Positions 1-8,489 of a stretch of 36,927 nt of DNA are shown here, piece after piece. Below the pieces are notes generated by a model that ran no database searches, had not been told where the DNA came from, and worked only from the letters and a program-made list of their open reading frames with translations. The stretch covers positions 1 to 36,927 of the forward strand of contig DATFBM010000035.1 in assembly GCA_035253825.1 (NCBI GenBank). The letters run 5' to 3'. Numbering within the stretch: position 1 is the stretch's first letter; the number at the start of each line of letters is the position of its first letter. This DNA comes from JACCTH01 sp035253825. GTDB lineage: Bacteria > Actinomycetota > Acidimicrobiia > Spongiisociales > ZC4RG35. The position numbers and the translations under genes are program-made.

Positions 1-1464
1 TCGACGTCTTATCAGGTGAAACGGGATGTCTTCGACCAGTTACTGCTCGACCACGTCGCCGAGATGGGCGCCGACGTCCGTCAGGAGGCTCGAGTTAGCG
101 AGGTCCTGGTAGAGGATGACAGAGTGGTCGGTGTTTCGTACGAGCATGGAGGCACCACCCATGAGGCTGGAGCGAAGTATGTCGTCGACGCCTCTGGGCT
201 CAGTGCGGTGGTGGCCAACAAGCTCTCCTTCCGCCAGCCGGCCGAGGAACTCAAGAACATGGCCCTTTACGGTTATTGGAATGGTGTACACCCGGCACCC
301 GTCGGACTCGGTGGCGAAATCAGGCCTACCGATCGCAACAACATCATCATCAAGATGCTCGACACCGGATGGCTCTGGTTTATCCCCCTTGGGTTTGGCG
401 ACCTCATCAGCGTCGGATATGTAACCCAGCGAGACCACCTTCCTGAAGCGCGGGGCAGGGCCGCTCTCGAGGAGTACTACCTCGATCGAATCAAGAACTC
501 GGAGGAGTTTGGATACCTTCTCTCCAACTCCGAGTACACGAACGAGTTCTACACCGTCAAGGATTGGTCATATCGAAGCGCGGAGATGGCAGGGCCCGGA
601 TATTTCGCCGTCGGGGATGCCGCCTGTTTCGTGGACCCGATTCTCTCAAGCGGTGTCTATCTGGCGGTGCTTTACGCCAAGATGTGCGCCACCGGCGTCA
701 ACACCTGCATTACTGATCCCAGTCGCGAAAGGATCGTCCAAGAGTGGTATGAGGGTCTGTACGCCGACACCTACACCGACTACCTGGAAATGGCCCGTTT
801 GTGGTACCACGGGGATCGGAAGGTCCAGAAGTGGATGCATCAGGCCCGGAACCAGCTCGCCAGCGAGGCTGCCTCCGAGTACATAGAGACAGATCGGTCG
901 TCATTCCTCGGATTGGCGACGGGCAACGCGCACACCCATCCCAACTACGTTTTGCTGCGCCACCTTGCGTCTTACCCACTCCCGCTGCTTCTTCGCAAGG
1001 ATCCCCGTCTTGGGTTTCACAAGGAAGCCCACACCGCGCTGATGGCTCACGCAGATCCCTCGATGTTGGATGAGGGGCTCGCTGAGCAGCAGAAGGGGGC
1101 GCGGACCGCCATGGCTTCCTCCCGAGAGATGCGGGTAGAAATGGCCAGCCTTTTGGCGGCTGTCAAAACACCCGTGGAAAAGCTCGCACCTGAGGGTGGG
1201 GACCCTGTCACTTCGGAGGACAAGTTCTTGGCAATGGATCCGAGGGCGCGCTTGAGCCTTGAAGTGGTAGATGACATGGTCGAAATGATTGTCACTACGA
1301 GAAGCGGCCAGCGGCGCGTGCTGTCACCCCAAGAACAGGTTGTTCTCTCCCTCTTGTCGGAGCAAACCTCGTTGAGCAAGCTGCGGGAAACAGCCCGTCA
1401 TGGCGGTGGCGCTGACGAGTTTCTTGATGAGTTGCTGGGTGCGGGAGTCCTCATCGCGGTCTAA
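1..1464 (+). CDS. Flavin-dependent halogenase, 5' end missing
   Basis: The reading frame is open from base 1, so the gene begins upstream; the GTG at 16 is an internal Val, not a start. The FAD-binding GxGxxG and catalytic Lys regions are therefore outside the window. Of 487 residues present, WLWFIP (124-129) matches the WxWxIP signature of FADH2-dependent halogenases, and GDAACFVDPILSSG (205-218) is the second flavin-contact motif. This family uses FADH2, O2 and halide to make enzyme-bound HOX that halogenates phenols, pyrroles or indoles. The part after the GDA motif is about 100 residues longer than in the two other halogenases here (26842-28254, 28347-29738). It ends in a region (about 400-487) resembling a small winged-helix or PqqD-like fold. 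It converges on the ACP-TE gene. The substrate is inferred to be a carrier-bound phenol or pyrrole. Confidence 0.9.
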   Translation, partial: STSYQVKRDVFDQLLLDHVAEMGADVRQEARVSEVLVEDDRVVGVSYEHGGTTHEAGAKYVVDASGLSAVVANKLSFRQPAEELKNMALYGYWNGVHPAPVGLGGEIRPTDRNNIIIKMLDTGWLWFIPLGFGDLISVGYVTQRDHLPEARGRAALEEYYLDRIKNSEEFGYLLSNSEYTNEFYTVKDWSYRSAEMAGPGYFAVGDAACFVDPILSSGVYLAVLYAKMCATGVNTCITDPSRERIVQEWYEGLYADTYTDYLEMARLWYHGDRKVQKWMHQARNQLASEAASEYIETDRSSFLGLATGNAHTHPNYVLLRHLASYPLPLLLRKDPRLGFHKEAHTALMAHADPSMLDEGLAEQQKGARTAMASSREMRVEMASLLAAVKTPVEKLAPEGGDPVTSEDKFLAMDPRARLSLEVVDDMVEMIVTTRSGQRRVLSPQEQVVLSLLSEQTSLSKLRETARHGGGADEFLDELLGAGVLIAV

Positions 1465-1525
1465 ATCGAACTCCTGGCCAGAGCTCGGTCTCGTCAGCCG
1501 CAGGCGAGGCCCCCCGGGGCGCGGT

Positions 1526-2560
1526 TTAGCCGACAGCGCGTTGAGCGTGCACTCGGTCCATAAGCGTTGAGATGAGCCCGCCGATTTGGCGCGCCCCCGG
1601 CAGTAGGTACATCTGGGAGTGGAGTCCCGAAAATTCCAGAACCTCAAGCCCTCCCACGGACACCGATCGCCAAAACTTGCGCTGAGACTTACGATTTTGC
1701 CGAGGGGCAAGAACCGACAGGGGGACCCGGGAAGGCTGCGGAACATACCGGTTCTGAGCCTCGCGATGGATTCGCTGATAGTGCTTGAACCGCTCTTCGC
1801 CGATCTCTTCCAAACGACCGCGGACATGACCCGGATTCTGCCTGCGGGTCCGCCGCGAGAGCCGTTTTCGGATTCTGAAGGCCAGCGACCGCCCGATTTT
1901 GAGCAAGGGTCTGAGTAAGGCCGATTCCTTGGGCAGATTGGTGGGCGGATCGATCAACAGCAGAAGAGCTACCTCCTCACCTCGCTCCTCAAGGATCCGG
2001 CCCATTTCACGAGCCACCAGCCCTCCAAAGCAGGACCCGCCGAGGTAGTAGGGACCGCTCGGCTGGAGAGCCTGCACTTCGTCGAGATACAAGGCCGCCA
2101 TCTCCTCCACTGGCCGGAGAGGTGGTAGCTCGCCATTCTGGCCGAATGGTTGGATACCGTATATGCCTCGGTCAGGATCGAGGTGTGGGGCCAGATCTCG
2201 CAGGAACATCACTCCGCCACCACGTCCGTGGACACAAAACCAGGGTGGTTTCTGCCCTCCCTCCCGAAACGGGACAAGGATCCCCGCGGGCTCAGTTGAG
2301 GGATCGTTAATGACGGCGGCCTGTCCCTCGATGGTGGGCGCCTCGAGGAAGTCGGTGACTGACAGCTCTACTCCCAGTTCTCGGGCGATCTCTCCCATGA
2401 TCTCGTAGGCCTGGATTGACGACCCACCCAAATCGAAAAAGCTATCGCCAATGCCGATCGATTCCTGGCGCAGGGCCCGCTGCCAGATCTCTGCCAGCTT
2501 CCTCTCCAGATCGTTTCGTGGCGCCATCGGCTGAGGGCCCGTTCGCGGGTCACTACTCAC
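1526..2560 (-). CDS. Acyl/peptidyl carrier - thioesterase didomain protein
   Basis: 344 residues. The N-terminal carrier domain (about 14-86) has DLGGSS with Ser48 as the phosphopantetheine site. The alpha/beta-hydrolase thioesterase (about 93-340) has its nucleophile elbow GSCFG at 175-179, so the nucleophile is Cys177 rather than Ser, with Asp204 and His314 (in SGLHSQM) as likely triad partners. Cys-type thioesterases are known in some NRPS systems, for example the beta-lactone-forming ObiF. A free-standing ACP-TE didomain is the architecture of Bmp1 in brominated phenol/pyrrole pathways. The gene diverges from the aroF-type operon and converges on the halogenase. The GTG start at 2560 is weakly supported; an in-frame ATG lies at 2527. 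The inferred role is to hold the aryl or pyrrolyl thioester during halogenation and release it. Confidence 0.88.
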   Translation of the reverse strand: MSSDPRTGPQPMAPRNDLERKLAEIWQRALRQESIGIGDSFFDLGGSSIQAYEIMGEIARELGVELSVTDFLEAPTIEGQAAVINDPSTEPAGILVPFREGGQKPPWFCVHGRGGGVMFLRDLAPHLDPDRGIYGIQPFGQNGELPPLRPVEEMAALYLDEVQALQPSGPYYLGGSCFGGLVAREMGRILEERGEEVALLLLIDPPTNLPKESALLRPLLKIGRSLAFRIRKRLSRRTRRQNPGHVRGRLEEIGEERFKHYQRIHREAQNRYVPQPSRVPLSVLAPRQNRKSQRKFWRSVSVGGLEVLEFSGLHSQMYLLPGARQIGGLISTLMDRVHAQRAVG

Positions 2561-2896
2561 AGCCCGGCTCCCCAGGCGCCTCGCATGTTGCGCGTCGCGC
2601 AGGCGAAATACCGCCTGTCCACTCCCTGATCCTCCCCGCTCGTTGAAGTCCGCAATCTAGTCCATGGGAGGTCGAGATCCAGTTGGAGTTCTTGACCGCG
2701 GACGGGCCCGACGTCGCCGGTCTTTGGCTGCTTGACCCTATCGGTGATGTGCGATAGCTTGCCGGCCGGGATGGGAGTGGGGCACGCGCATTAGAAGCAA
2801 TCCGACGCTGCATGGAGTTCGCTTTTCCGGTGAAGCACGCCCCCGCTTTGGCATGGTTCGGCTACGTCTGAACCCACCAAGGTAGAAGGCAGTCAG
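2561..2896. other. Divergent intergenic region between ACP-TE and aroF operon
   Basis: These 336 bases separate divergent genes, so they should carry promoters for both. I see one plausible sigma-A-type promoter towards aroF (listed separately) and a ribosome binding site AGAAGG at 2884-2889. Short frames here lack family-like sequence. No convincing promoter for the ACP-TE direction was found. Confidence 0.5.
2732..2760 (+). promoter_or_regulatory. Candidate promoter for the aroF-PPTase operon
   Basis: TTGACC at 2732-2737, a 17-base spacer, then TAGCTT at 2755-2760, which fits the actinobacterial TANNNT -10 pattern. This would place the transcript start about 130 bases before the TTG start at 2897. 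It is a consensus match by eye only. Confidence 0.35.
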
Positions 2897-3910
2897 TTGC
2901 TCATTCGCATGCACAGGGGTGCCAGTCCTGGGGACATCGACTACGTCACGCGGCGTGTTGATAGCCTTGGCCTGTCTACCCACGTCTCCCAATCGGCCGG
3001 CCAGGTCCTTATCTCCCTGTTGGGCGAGCTGGAGACGAGCGATCTGGCCGCCTTGCAGGGTCTGCGAGGGGTAGAGCGCGTGATCGACCTTCGCGGGTCC
3101 TACCGACTGGCCAGTCGCGAGTTCGAGTCGGTGGATACGGAGGTTTTTGTCGGAGAATTGCGGCTGGGGGGCGAACAGGTCGTCGTAATGGCCGGACCTT
3201 GTTCGGTGGAAAGCCGCCAGCAGCTGATGGAAGCCGCTCACAGCGTTCGGGAGGCCGGCGGACACTTGCTCCGTGGGGGCGCCTTCAAGCCCAGGACCTC
3301 GCCCTACAGCTTTCAGGGTCTAGCCGAAAAGGGCCTCGAGCTATTGGCCGAGGCTCGGGAAATCACCGGCTTGCGAGTGGTGACAGAGGTAATGACCCCA
3401 GAGCATGTCGATGTCGTCAGTCAGTATGCCGACGTCCTCCAGATCGGCACTCGAAATATGCAGAACTTCATGCTGCTCAATGCCGTGGGTCAAAGTGGCT
3501 TGCCCGTCCTCCTGAAGCGTGGGATGGCGGCAACCATCGAAGAGCTGCTGTTGAGCGCTGAGTATGTGATGGCACGCGGAAACCACCAAGTGATTCTCTG
3601 TGAGCGAGGCATCCGAACCTTTGAGACGGCCACCCGCAACACAGTCGATATCTCCGCGGTTCCCGTCCTGAACGAACTCACTCATTTACCCGTTGTAGTT
3701 GATCCGAGCCATGGGACCGGCAAAGCCAGCCTTGTCAAACCGCTATGCAGAGCCGCGGTAGCTGCAGGAGCCGACGGTCTGCTGATCGAAGTCCATCCGA
3801 ATCCTGAAACCGCGTTGTCGGATGGCCCTCAATCGATTACGCCACAACAGTTCCGCGAACTCATGGGTGAGGTGGGATCGGTGGCTTTGGCGGTGGGACG
3901 ATGCCTCTAG
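2897..3910 (+). CDS. aroF: 3-deoxy-7-phosphoheptulonate (DAHP) synthase, type I beta
   Basis: 337 residues. It condenses phosphoenolpyruvate and erythrose 4-phosphate, the first step of the shikimate pathway. An N-terminal regulatory ferredoxin-like segment (about 1-70) precedes a TIM-barrel domain with the family motifs AGPCSVES, LRGGAFKPRTSPYSF, GTRNMQNF, LLKRG, CERGIRTFE, DPSHGTG and EVHPNPE..LSDG. The N-terminal extension is that of Thermotoga-type enzymes, where it mediates feedback inhibition by aromatic amino acids. The TTG start at 2897 is favoured by AGAAGG seven bases upstream and by the usual N-terminus of the family; an ATG lies four codons in. It overlaps the next gene by 10 bases and leads an operon that drains chorismate. 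It is probably a pathway-dedicated copy that raises precursor supply. Confidence 0.95.
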   Translation: MLIRMHRGASPGDIDYVTRRVDSLGLSTHVSQSAGQVLISLLGELETSDLAALQGLRGVERVIDLRGSYRLASREFESVDTEVFVGELRLGGEQVVVMAGPCSVESRQQLMEAAHSVREAGGHLLRGGAFKPRTSPYSFQGLAEKGLELLAEAREITGLRVVTEVMTPEHVDVVSQYADVLQIGTRNMQNFMLLNAVGQSGLPVLLKRGMAATIEELLLSAEYVMARGNHQVILCERGIRTFETATRNTVDISAVPVLNELTHLPVVVDPSHGTGKASLVKPLCRAAVAAGADGLLIEVHPNPETALSDGPQSITPQQFRELMGEVGSVALAVGRCL

Positions 3911-5601
3911 CCGGTGGGAGCTCGACCAGTTTGCAAGGAAGGCTCTGGCAGCGATTGGAAGGCGCCGCCGACCAACCTGCACTGAGCTTTTATCGAGGAA
4001 ACGAACTCGGTCCCTGGTCCACGTTTACGGAGATTTACCAACGGGCTACGGCTACCGCACAGCACTTGGGGGAGGAAGGTCTGAGGAAGGGCGACATCTG
4101 CGTCGTCGTCTTGCCCAGCGAGGAACTGGCAGCTCGTGTCATTCTCGGAACGCTGCTCCTCGGTGCTGTTCCTCTTCTCGTGGCACCACCGGCCCTCACC
4201 GGCCCCAACTCCAATATCACCAGGGTGCTAGGGCACACCGTCGCTTTAACCAAAGCAAAGCTGGTCGTAGCCGAAGGCCAGCTCCCTTTTGACATCGAAG
4301 AATCGGGCGTCAAGCTGCTGCAGTCCGTACCCCTGACCACCGATGGGACGGTGGACCTCCTACCCCCACACCTGCCCAAGGAAGGCGATTTGGCCGCGTT
4401 GCAGCTCACCTCCGGAACCACAGGCCTACCCCGGATTTGCACGTGGGACCATCGCGCGATCTTGGCGGCTCTAGCGGGAATGCGGAGGGCCATGGCATTG
4501 TCGCCCGAAGACGTATGTTTCAACTGGACGCCCCTTTACCACGACATGGGACTTGTCAACAATTTCTTGCTTTGCCTCACCGAGGGCGTGCCACTCGCCT
4601 TGATGAGTCCCCACGAGTTCGCCGCGGATCCATCAAGATGGTTGCGGGGGCTGAGCGATTCAAGGGCCACCGTGACCTGGTCGCCCAATTTTGGTTTTGC
4701 GCTCGCGGCTCAGCGCGCCCGAGACGAGTCCCTGGACGGAGTCCGGCTTGATCGAGTCCGGGCGTTTTGGAATGCCGCCGAGCGAATTCATCTCAGCACG
4801 ATTCTCGCTTTTGCGGAGCGGTTTGCCCCCTTCGGCGTCAGTCTCGAGGCCTTGAAAACCAACTTTGGATGCGCCGAAAACGTGGGTGGCGCTACCTTCA
4901 GCGATCCCCGCGGCACGTTCGTGGTGGAACACCTCGATCCGGACCTTCTTGCGGACGGAAAAGCGGTCCCCACCGCTGGCAATGGGCGCAGCGTCCCCGT
5001 CGTGGGCGTTGGCCGACCCTACCCGGGTCTGAAAGTCCAAATACGATCGCCCGAGGGGCAAACGCTCCCCGACGGAGTAATCGGCGAGATTGTCCTCGAT
5101 TCGCCGTCCCGAATGAAGGGCTATCTGGGCGACCCCGATGCATCCGACCAGGCGCTCGTTGGCGAAATGCTTCGAACCGGCGACCTCGGTTACCAGAGGG
5201 ATGAAGAGGTCTTCTGGGTCGGGCGGGTAAAGGAGCGTATCACCGTCAGCGGGAGAAAGTACGACCCAAGCGATTTCGAAGCCACCCTCCTGACAGTCCC
5301 CTCGTTGCGGCCCGGACGTTTCGCTGCCTTTGGAGTTGACGACGAGCGGGAAGGCACGGAACGGCTGGTGATTGTCGCCGAGGTGATAGAGCCACTATCG
5401 CGCAGCCTCGAGGATGTCCGGAGAGAGATACGCCGGAAGGTATTTCTCGACATCGGCGTCAACGTCGGTGAGGTGCTCCTGGTTTCCAGCGGATCGCTTG
5501 CTAAGACGTCGAGCGGGAAGCGCAGGCACAACCATTTTCGAGCCATGTACGAGGAAGGTGCGCTACAACCGTTGGAGCAGTCGACGGGCGGATGGCAGTG
5601 A
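3901..5601 (+). CDS. Acyl/aryl-AMP ligase, FAAL-like
   Basis: 566 residues of the ANL adenylating superfamily. The P-loop is TSGTTGLPR (170-178), with Arg in place of the usual Lys after PxG. WTPLYHDMGL (209-218) and a W.NAAE segment are typical of fatty acyl-AMP ligases. NFGCAENVGG aligns with the adenine-binding YGxAE motif, then TGDLGY and VGRVKERI. The C-terminal catalytic Lys lies in AKTSSGK near residue 540. Such enzymes adenylate a carboxylate and pass it to a carrier-protein thiol; relatives such as mycobacterial FadD22 activate 4-hydroxybenzoate. Lying between DAHP synthase (10-base overlap) and chorismate lyase (10-base overlap), it most likely activates 4-hydroxybenzoate or a halogenated form for the ACP-TE protein. 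A fatty acid substrate cannot be excluded. Confidence 0.9.
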   Translation: MPLAGGSSTSLQGRLWQRLEGAADQPALSFYRGNELGPWSTFTEIYQRATATAQHLGEEGLRKGDICVVVLPSEELAARVILGTLLLGAVPLLVAPPALTGPNSNITRVLGHTVALTKAKLVVAEGQLPFDIEESGVKLLQSVPLTTDGTVDLLPPHLPKEGDLAALQLTSGTTGLPRICTWDHRAILAALAGMRRAMALSPEDVCFNWTPLYHDMGLVNNFLLCLTEGVPLALMSPHEFAADPSRWLRGLSDSRATVTWSPNFGFALAAQRARDESLDGVRLDRVRAFWNAAERIHLSTILAFAERFAPFGVSLEALKTNFGCAENVGGATFSDPRGTFVVEHLDPDLLADGKAVPTAGNGRSVPVVGVGRPYPGLKVQIRSPEGQTLPDGVIGEIVLDSPSRMKGYLGDPDASDQALVGEMLRTGDLGYQRDEEVFWVGRVKERITVSGRKYDPSDFEATLLTVPSLRPGRFAAFGVDDEREGTERLVIVAEVIEPLSRSLEDVRREIRRKVFLDIGVNVGEVLLVSSGSLAKTSSGKRRHNHFRAMYEEGALQPLEQSTGGWQ

Positions 5602-6206
5602 CAGCGTCGCACCGAGTGGAACTGGATTTCGATCCGTTGCGGGAGCTGCTGGTCGACCCGACCATGGGTCCGGAACGGGTCTCTCCCGTGAACCTCCGAG
5701 CGCTGAGTCCGTTCCAGAGGGCGTTGCTCGTGATCGACGGGACGGTGACGAAATTCATCGAGGCCTACCAGATGGAGCCGGTGGATGTGACGAGGCTGTC
5801 TCAGCGCACGAGCGTGCTCCCCTCTGAGGACACCCGGCTCGAGGCGGCAGCGGGCGAGTCGGTCATTGTGCGCGAGGTTGTCCTGACCGGACGCTACAGC
5901 CGCACGGTGTATGCCTACGCGATATCGCTCTTGGTTCCGGTACGTCTCCCCGAGCAGCTGACCGGTGAGCTCCACGTCGATGGCACCAGCTTGGGACGCA
6001 TCCTCCTCGAGCACCGACTCGAAACTCGAAGAGAGGTGCTCTGGTTCGGGCGAGAGCTGCTGGAGGATCTACCGGAAGCTGTCAGACACCACACCGGTGA
6101 CGAGTTCGTGAGCCGAACATACCGCATAATCGCAGGCGGTCTCCCGATCATGCTCATCAGCGAGAAGTTCCCATTGGGCAAAGATGGTTTTCCCGCGCAT
6201 GACTGA
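5592..6206 (+). CDS. Chorismate pyruvate-lyase (4-hydroxybenzoate forming), DUF98 type
   Basis: 204 residues, the usual size. Recognised by LSPFQRALL-DGTVTKFIEAY (38-60), LGRILLEHRLETRRE (134-148) and the C-terminal RTYRIIAGGLPIMLISEKFP segment. The family removes pyruvate from chorismate to give 4-hydroxybenzoate; relatives include UbiC, mycobacterial Rv2949c (phenolic glycolipid 4-hydroxybenzoate) and Bmp6 of brominated phenol pathways. No signal peptide, so cytoplasmic. It overlaps the upstream ligase by 10 bases and the downstream ligase by 8-23 bases, so the two activating enzymes sit directly around the 4-hydroxybenzoate-forming step. Quinone biosynthesis is an unlikely role in this setting. 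Confidence 0.9.
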   Translation: MAVTASHRVELDFDPLRELLVDPTMGPERVSPVNLRALSPFQRALLVIDGTVTKFIEAYQMEPVDVTRLSQRTSVLPSEDTRLEAAAGESVIVREVVLTGRYSRTVYAYAISLLVPVRLPEQLTGELHVDGTSLGRILLEHRLETRREVLWFGRELLEDLPEAVRHHTGDEFVSRTYRIIAGGLPIMLISEKFPLGKDGFPAHD

Positions 6207-7554
6207 GCGCGCGGTACCCGGGTTGAGCTTGGAAGGCCTTGATCGTTTCATAGTCGACCTTGGACGGAACGCGCTGGAGGAGATCCAGCTTCGAAAGTTC
6301 CAATTGATGCTGTCACAGGTTCTCCCCAGCAATGCGTTCTATCGCAAGAAGCTGGCCCACCTGGACTTTCCCCCCGAACGAGTCCGCGACATGGAGCAGT
6401 TCCGGCGTCTGCCGTTTACCACCAAACAGGAATTGTCGGAGGACCAAACCGCTCATCACCCATATGGGACAAACCTCACTTTCCCACGCGGCAATTACAC
6501 CCGTATCCATCAGACCTCGGGAACGACCGGCCGACCGTTGCGGTGCCTTGATACGCCTGAGAGTTGGAATTGGTGGACACGTTGCTGGACCTCTGTTTAC
6601 GAGGCAGCTGGTGTGACACGGCGTGACCGAGTGTTTTTCGCGTTCTCGTTTGGTCCCTTCATTGGCTTCTGGACCGGCTACGAAGCGGCGCAACGTATCG
6701 GGGCCTTGGCCTTTCCCGGCGGAGGGATGACCTCCCATCAGCGAGCCAAAGCCGTAGTTGAGAACGACATCTCTGTCTTGGTGTGCACGCCGACTTATGC
6801 ACTTCATCTGGCGGAAGTTGCACAGGAGGAAGAGATCGACATCGCGTCGTCCAACGTCCGGATCACCATCCACGCCGGTGAGCCCGGGGCCGGCTTGCCT
6901 TCGACCAAGGCCCGAATCGAAAAAGCCTGGGCGGCCCGCTGTTATGACCATGCGGGAGCCACCGAAGTCGGGGCCTGGGGATACGAATGCCAGGAACAAG
7001 CTGGGCTACATCTCAATGAGGGCGAGTTCATATTCGAGGTCATCGACCCCGAGACTGGTGGCCAGGCTCAGGAGGGCGAGCTCGTCATCACCAATCTGGG
7101 GCGGATCGGAATGCCGGTCATCAGATACCGAACAGGCGACCGGGTCAAGCTGGCTGACGGGCGTTGCCCTTGCGGTCGCGGTTTTCGCCGCCTGGAAGGG
7201 GGCGTGATCGGCCGCATCGACGATGCGTTGATCGTGCGAGGGGTAAATGTCTTTCCAACTGCGATCGAAGATGTTGTGCGCCGCTTCCCCGAGACAGGAG
7301 AATTCGCACTCGATGTATTTCGGCGTGGCGAACTCGACGAGCTGGAAATCCGCCTCGAGGTCGTAGCAGGTGAACCAGAGGCGGTCGCTGCGGCCGTCGA
7401 GAAGGAGCTTCGCCTGGGCCTCGGCCTTCGCGTGAGGGTATCTTCGGTGCCCTTTGGAAGCCTGCCCCGATTCGATCTGAAGGCCCGCCGTGTAACCGAT
7501 CACCGCCGTCTGGAAGCCAACCTTGCCTCTCTTCAGAGTACGCCAGACTCCTGA
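6184..7554 (+). CDS. PaaK-like aryl-CoA (phenylacetate-CoA type) ligase
   Basis: 456 residues from the first ATG; an in-frame ATG at 6199 would give an 8-base overlap with the lyase and is equally plausible. Motifs: TSGTTGRP (111-118), YDHAGATE for the adenylate-binding loop, CPCGRGF, GRIDDALIVRGVNVFP, and C-terminal PRFDLKARRV, which keeps the thioester-forming-domain Lys. PaaK-family enzymes form aryl-CoA or, in natural-product clusters, aryl-AMP passed to a carrier. Having this as well as the FAAL-like ligase in the same operon suggests two different activation events, such as plain and halogenated 4-hydroxybenzoate, or adenylation followed by CoA transfer. The substrate is not readable from sequence. 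Confidence 0.88.
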   Translation: MVFPRMTERAVPGLSLEGLDRFIVDLGRNALEEIQLRKFQLMLSQVLPSNAFYRKKLAHLDFPPERVRDMEQFRRLPFTTKQELSEDQTAHHPYGTNLTFPRGNYTRIHQTSGTTGRPLRCLDTPESWNWWTRCWTSVYEAAGVTRRDRVFFAFSFGPFIGFWTGYEAAQRIGALAFPGGGMTSHQRAKAVVENDISVLVCTPTYALHLAEVAQEEEIDIASSNVRITIHAGEPGAGLPSTKARIEKAWAARCYDHAGATEVGAWGYECQEQAGLHLNEGEFIFEVIDPETGGQAQEGELVITNLGRIGMPVIRYRTGDRVKLADGRCPCGRGFRRLEGGVIGRIDDALIVRGVNVFPTAIEDVVRRFPETGEFALDVFRRGELDELEIRLEVVAGEPEAVAAAVEKELRLGLGLRVRVSSVPFGSLPRFDLKARRVTDHRRLEANLASLQSTPDS

Positions 7555-7605
7555 TGGCATTCCTTTGATGATTTCCCTGGCGTGAACTCTGAGGGAGATT
7601 CGCCT

Positions 7606-8391
7606 GTGGGGAGGGAACAGTCGGAGAAAGCGGACGTTCGCCTGCTCATCGATGAGGCCGCAAGCCTGCCTCGATGTCTACCCACCTCCACGCAAGTCCA
7701 CATCTGGCTCGGCCGCCTAGAGCCGCGGGCCCCCAACGTACTCAGTCCACAGGAACTCGACCGGGCGAGTCAGTATCTCAGCATCTCGACCAGGAACCGC
7801 TATATCAGCCGCACGGTGATGCTGCGCCAAATCATCGGGTATTACTTGAACACACCACCTGAGGTGGTCCAGCTCAGTAGCGAGAGATGGAGTCGGCCCC
7901 GGGTCGTGAACGGACCCGACCTTGACTTCAGCGTGTCCAAAGTCGACGGCCTCGCGGTCTTCGCCTTACGCCTCGGCGGCCGACTTGGCGTGGATATAGA
8001 AATCAACCGGCCCGAGGTAGACCACACCGGGTTGGCTAAAAACCTCCTCACACTCCGAGAGCAGGCCGACCTGGCGAAGGTCGTGCCTGAACGGCGCGGC
8101 GACGTTCTTATCCAAGCGTGGACTCGGAAGGAAGCGTACGTTAAGGGCCTTGGGGTAGGTCTCCGCCATGTCTTCAATGGCTTCGAAACAGGCGTCGAGG
8201 GCTCCTGGCGCTCGGTCGGGGACCCCGCGATGAGTGGCCCAACCTGGTGGGTCAGGGACTTGCCGCCTCTAGCCGAAGCGAGACTTGCCCTGGCAACTGC
8301 GGGGTCGCAGACCGAAGTCTTGTGGTTCGGTGCAAGAGCGCTCACGTGTGAAGGCACCGGCCAGCACAGTATGGGCCCCTTTACGCCCTAG
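7606..8391 (+). CDS. 4'-phosphopantetheinyl transferase, Sfp type
   Basis: About 261 residues. It transfers phosphopantetheine from CoA to carrier-protein serines. Magnesium-binding GVDIE (128-132) and WTRKEAYVKGLGVGL (172-186) are intact. The usual SHS motif ahead of GVDIE appears as SKV (111-113), an altered CoA-phosphate-binding position. GTG 7606 is chosen because GAGGGAG lies eight bases upstream; the frame is open to a GTG at 7582 that lacks a ribosome binding site. It is the last gene of the aroF operon and would activate the ACP-TE protein, the free ACP at 13195-13443, or both. Confidence 0.9.
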   Translation: MGREQSEKADVRLLIDEAASLPRCLPTSTQVHIWLGRLEPRAPNVLSPQELDRASQYLSISTRNRYISRTVMLRQIIGYYLNTPPEVVQLSSERWSRPRVVNGPDLDFSVSKVDGLAVFALRLGGRLGVDIEINRPEVDHTGLAKNLLTLREQADLAKVVPERRGDVLIQAWTRKEAYVKGLGVGLRHVFNGFETGVEGSWRSVGDPAMSGPTWWVRDLPPLAEARLALATAGSQTEVLWFGARALTCEGTGQHSMGPFTP

Positions 8392-8489
8392 CGGGGAGGG
8401 CTATCTACCGACCCAGGGCCCGGTAGGGAGGCTCAATTAGAATGTCTGAGCGGGGATATTGGGTGCCTCACAGAAAGGGAGCAGGGCCA

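Noticed and set aside
1509..1520. GCCCC/GGGGC hairpin between the convergent halogenase and ACP-TE genes
   Set aside because: The loop is only two bases and there is no T-run, so it is not a credible terminator.
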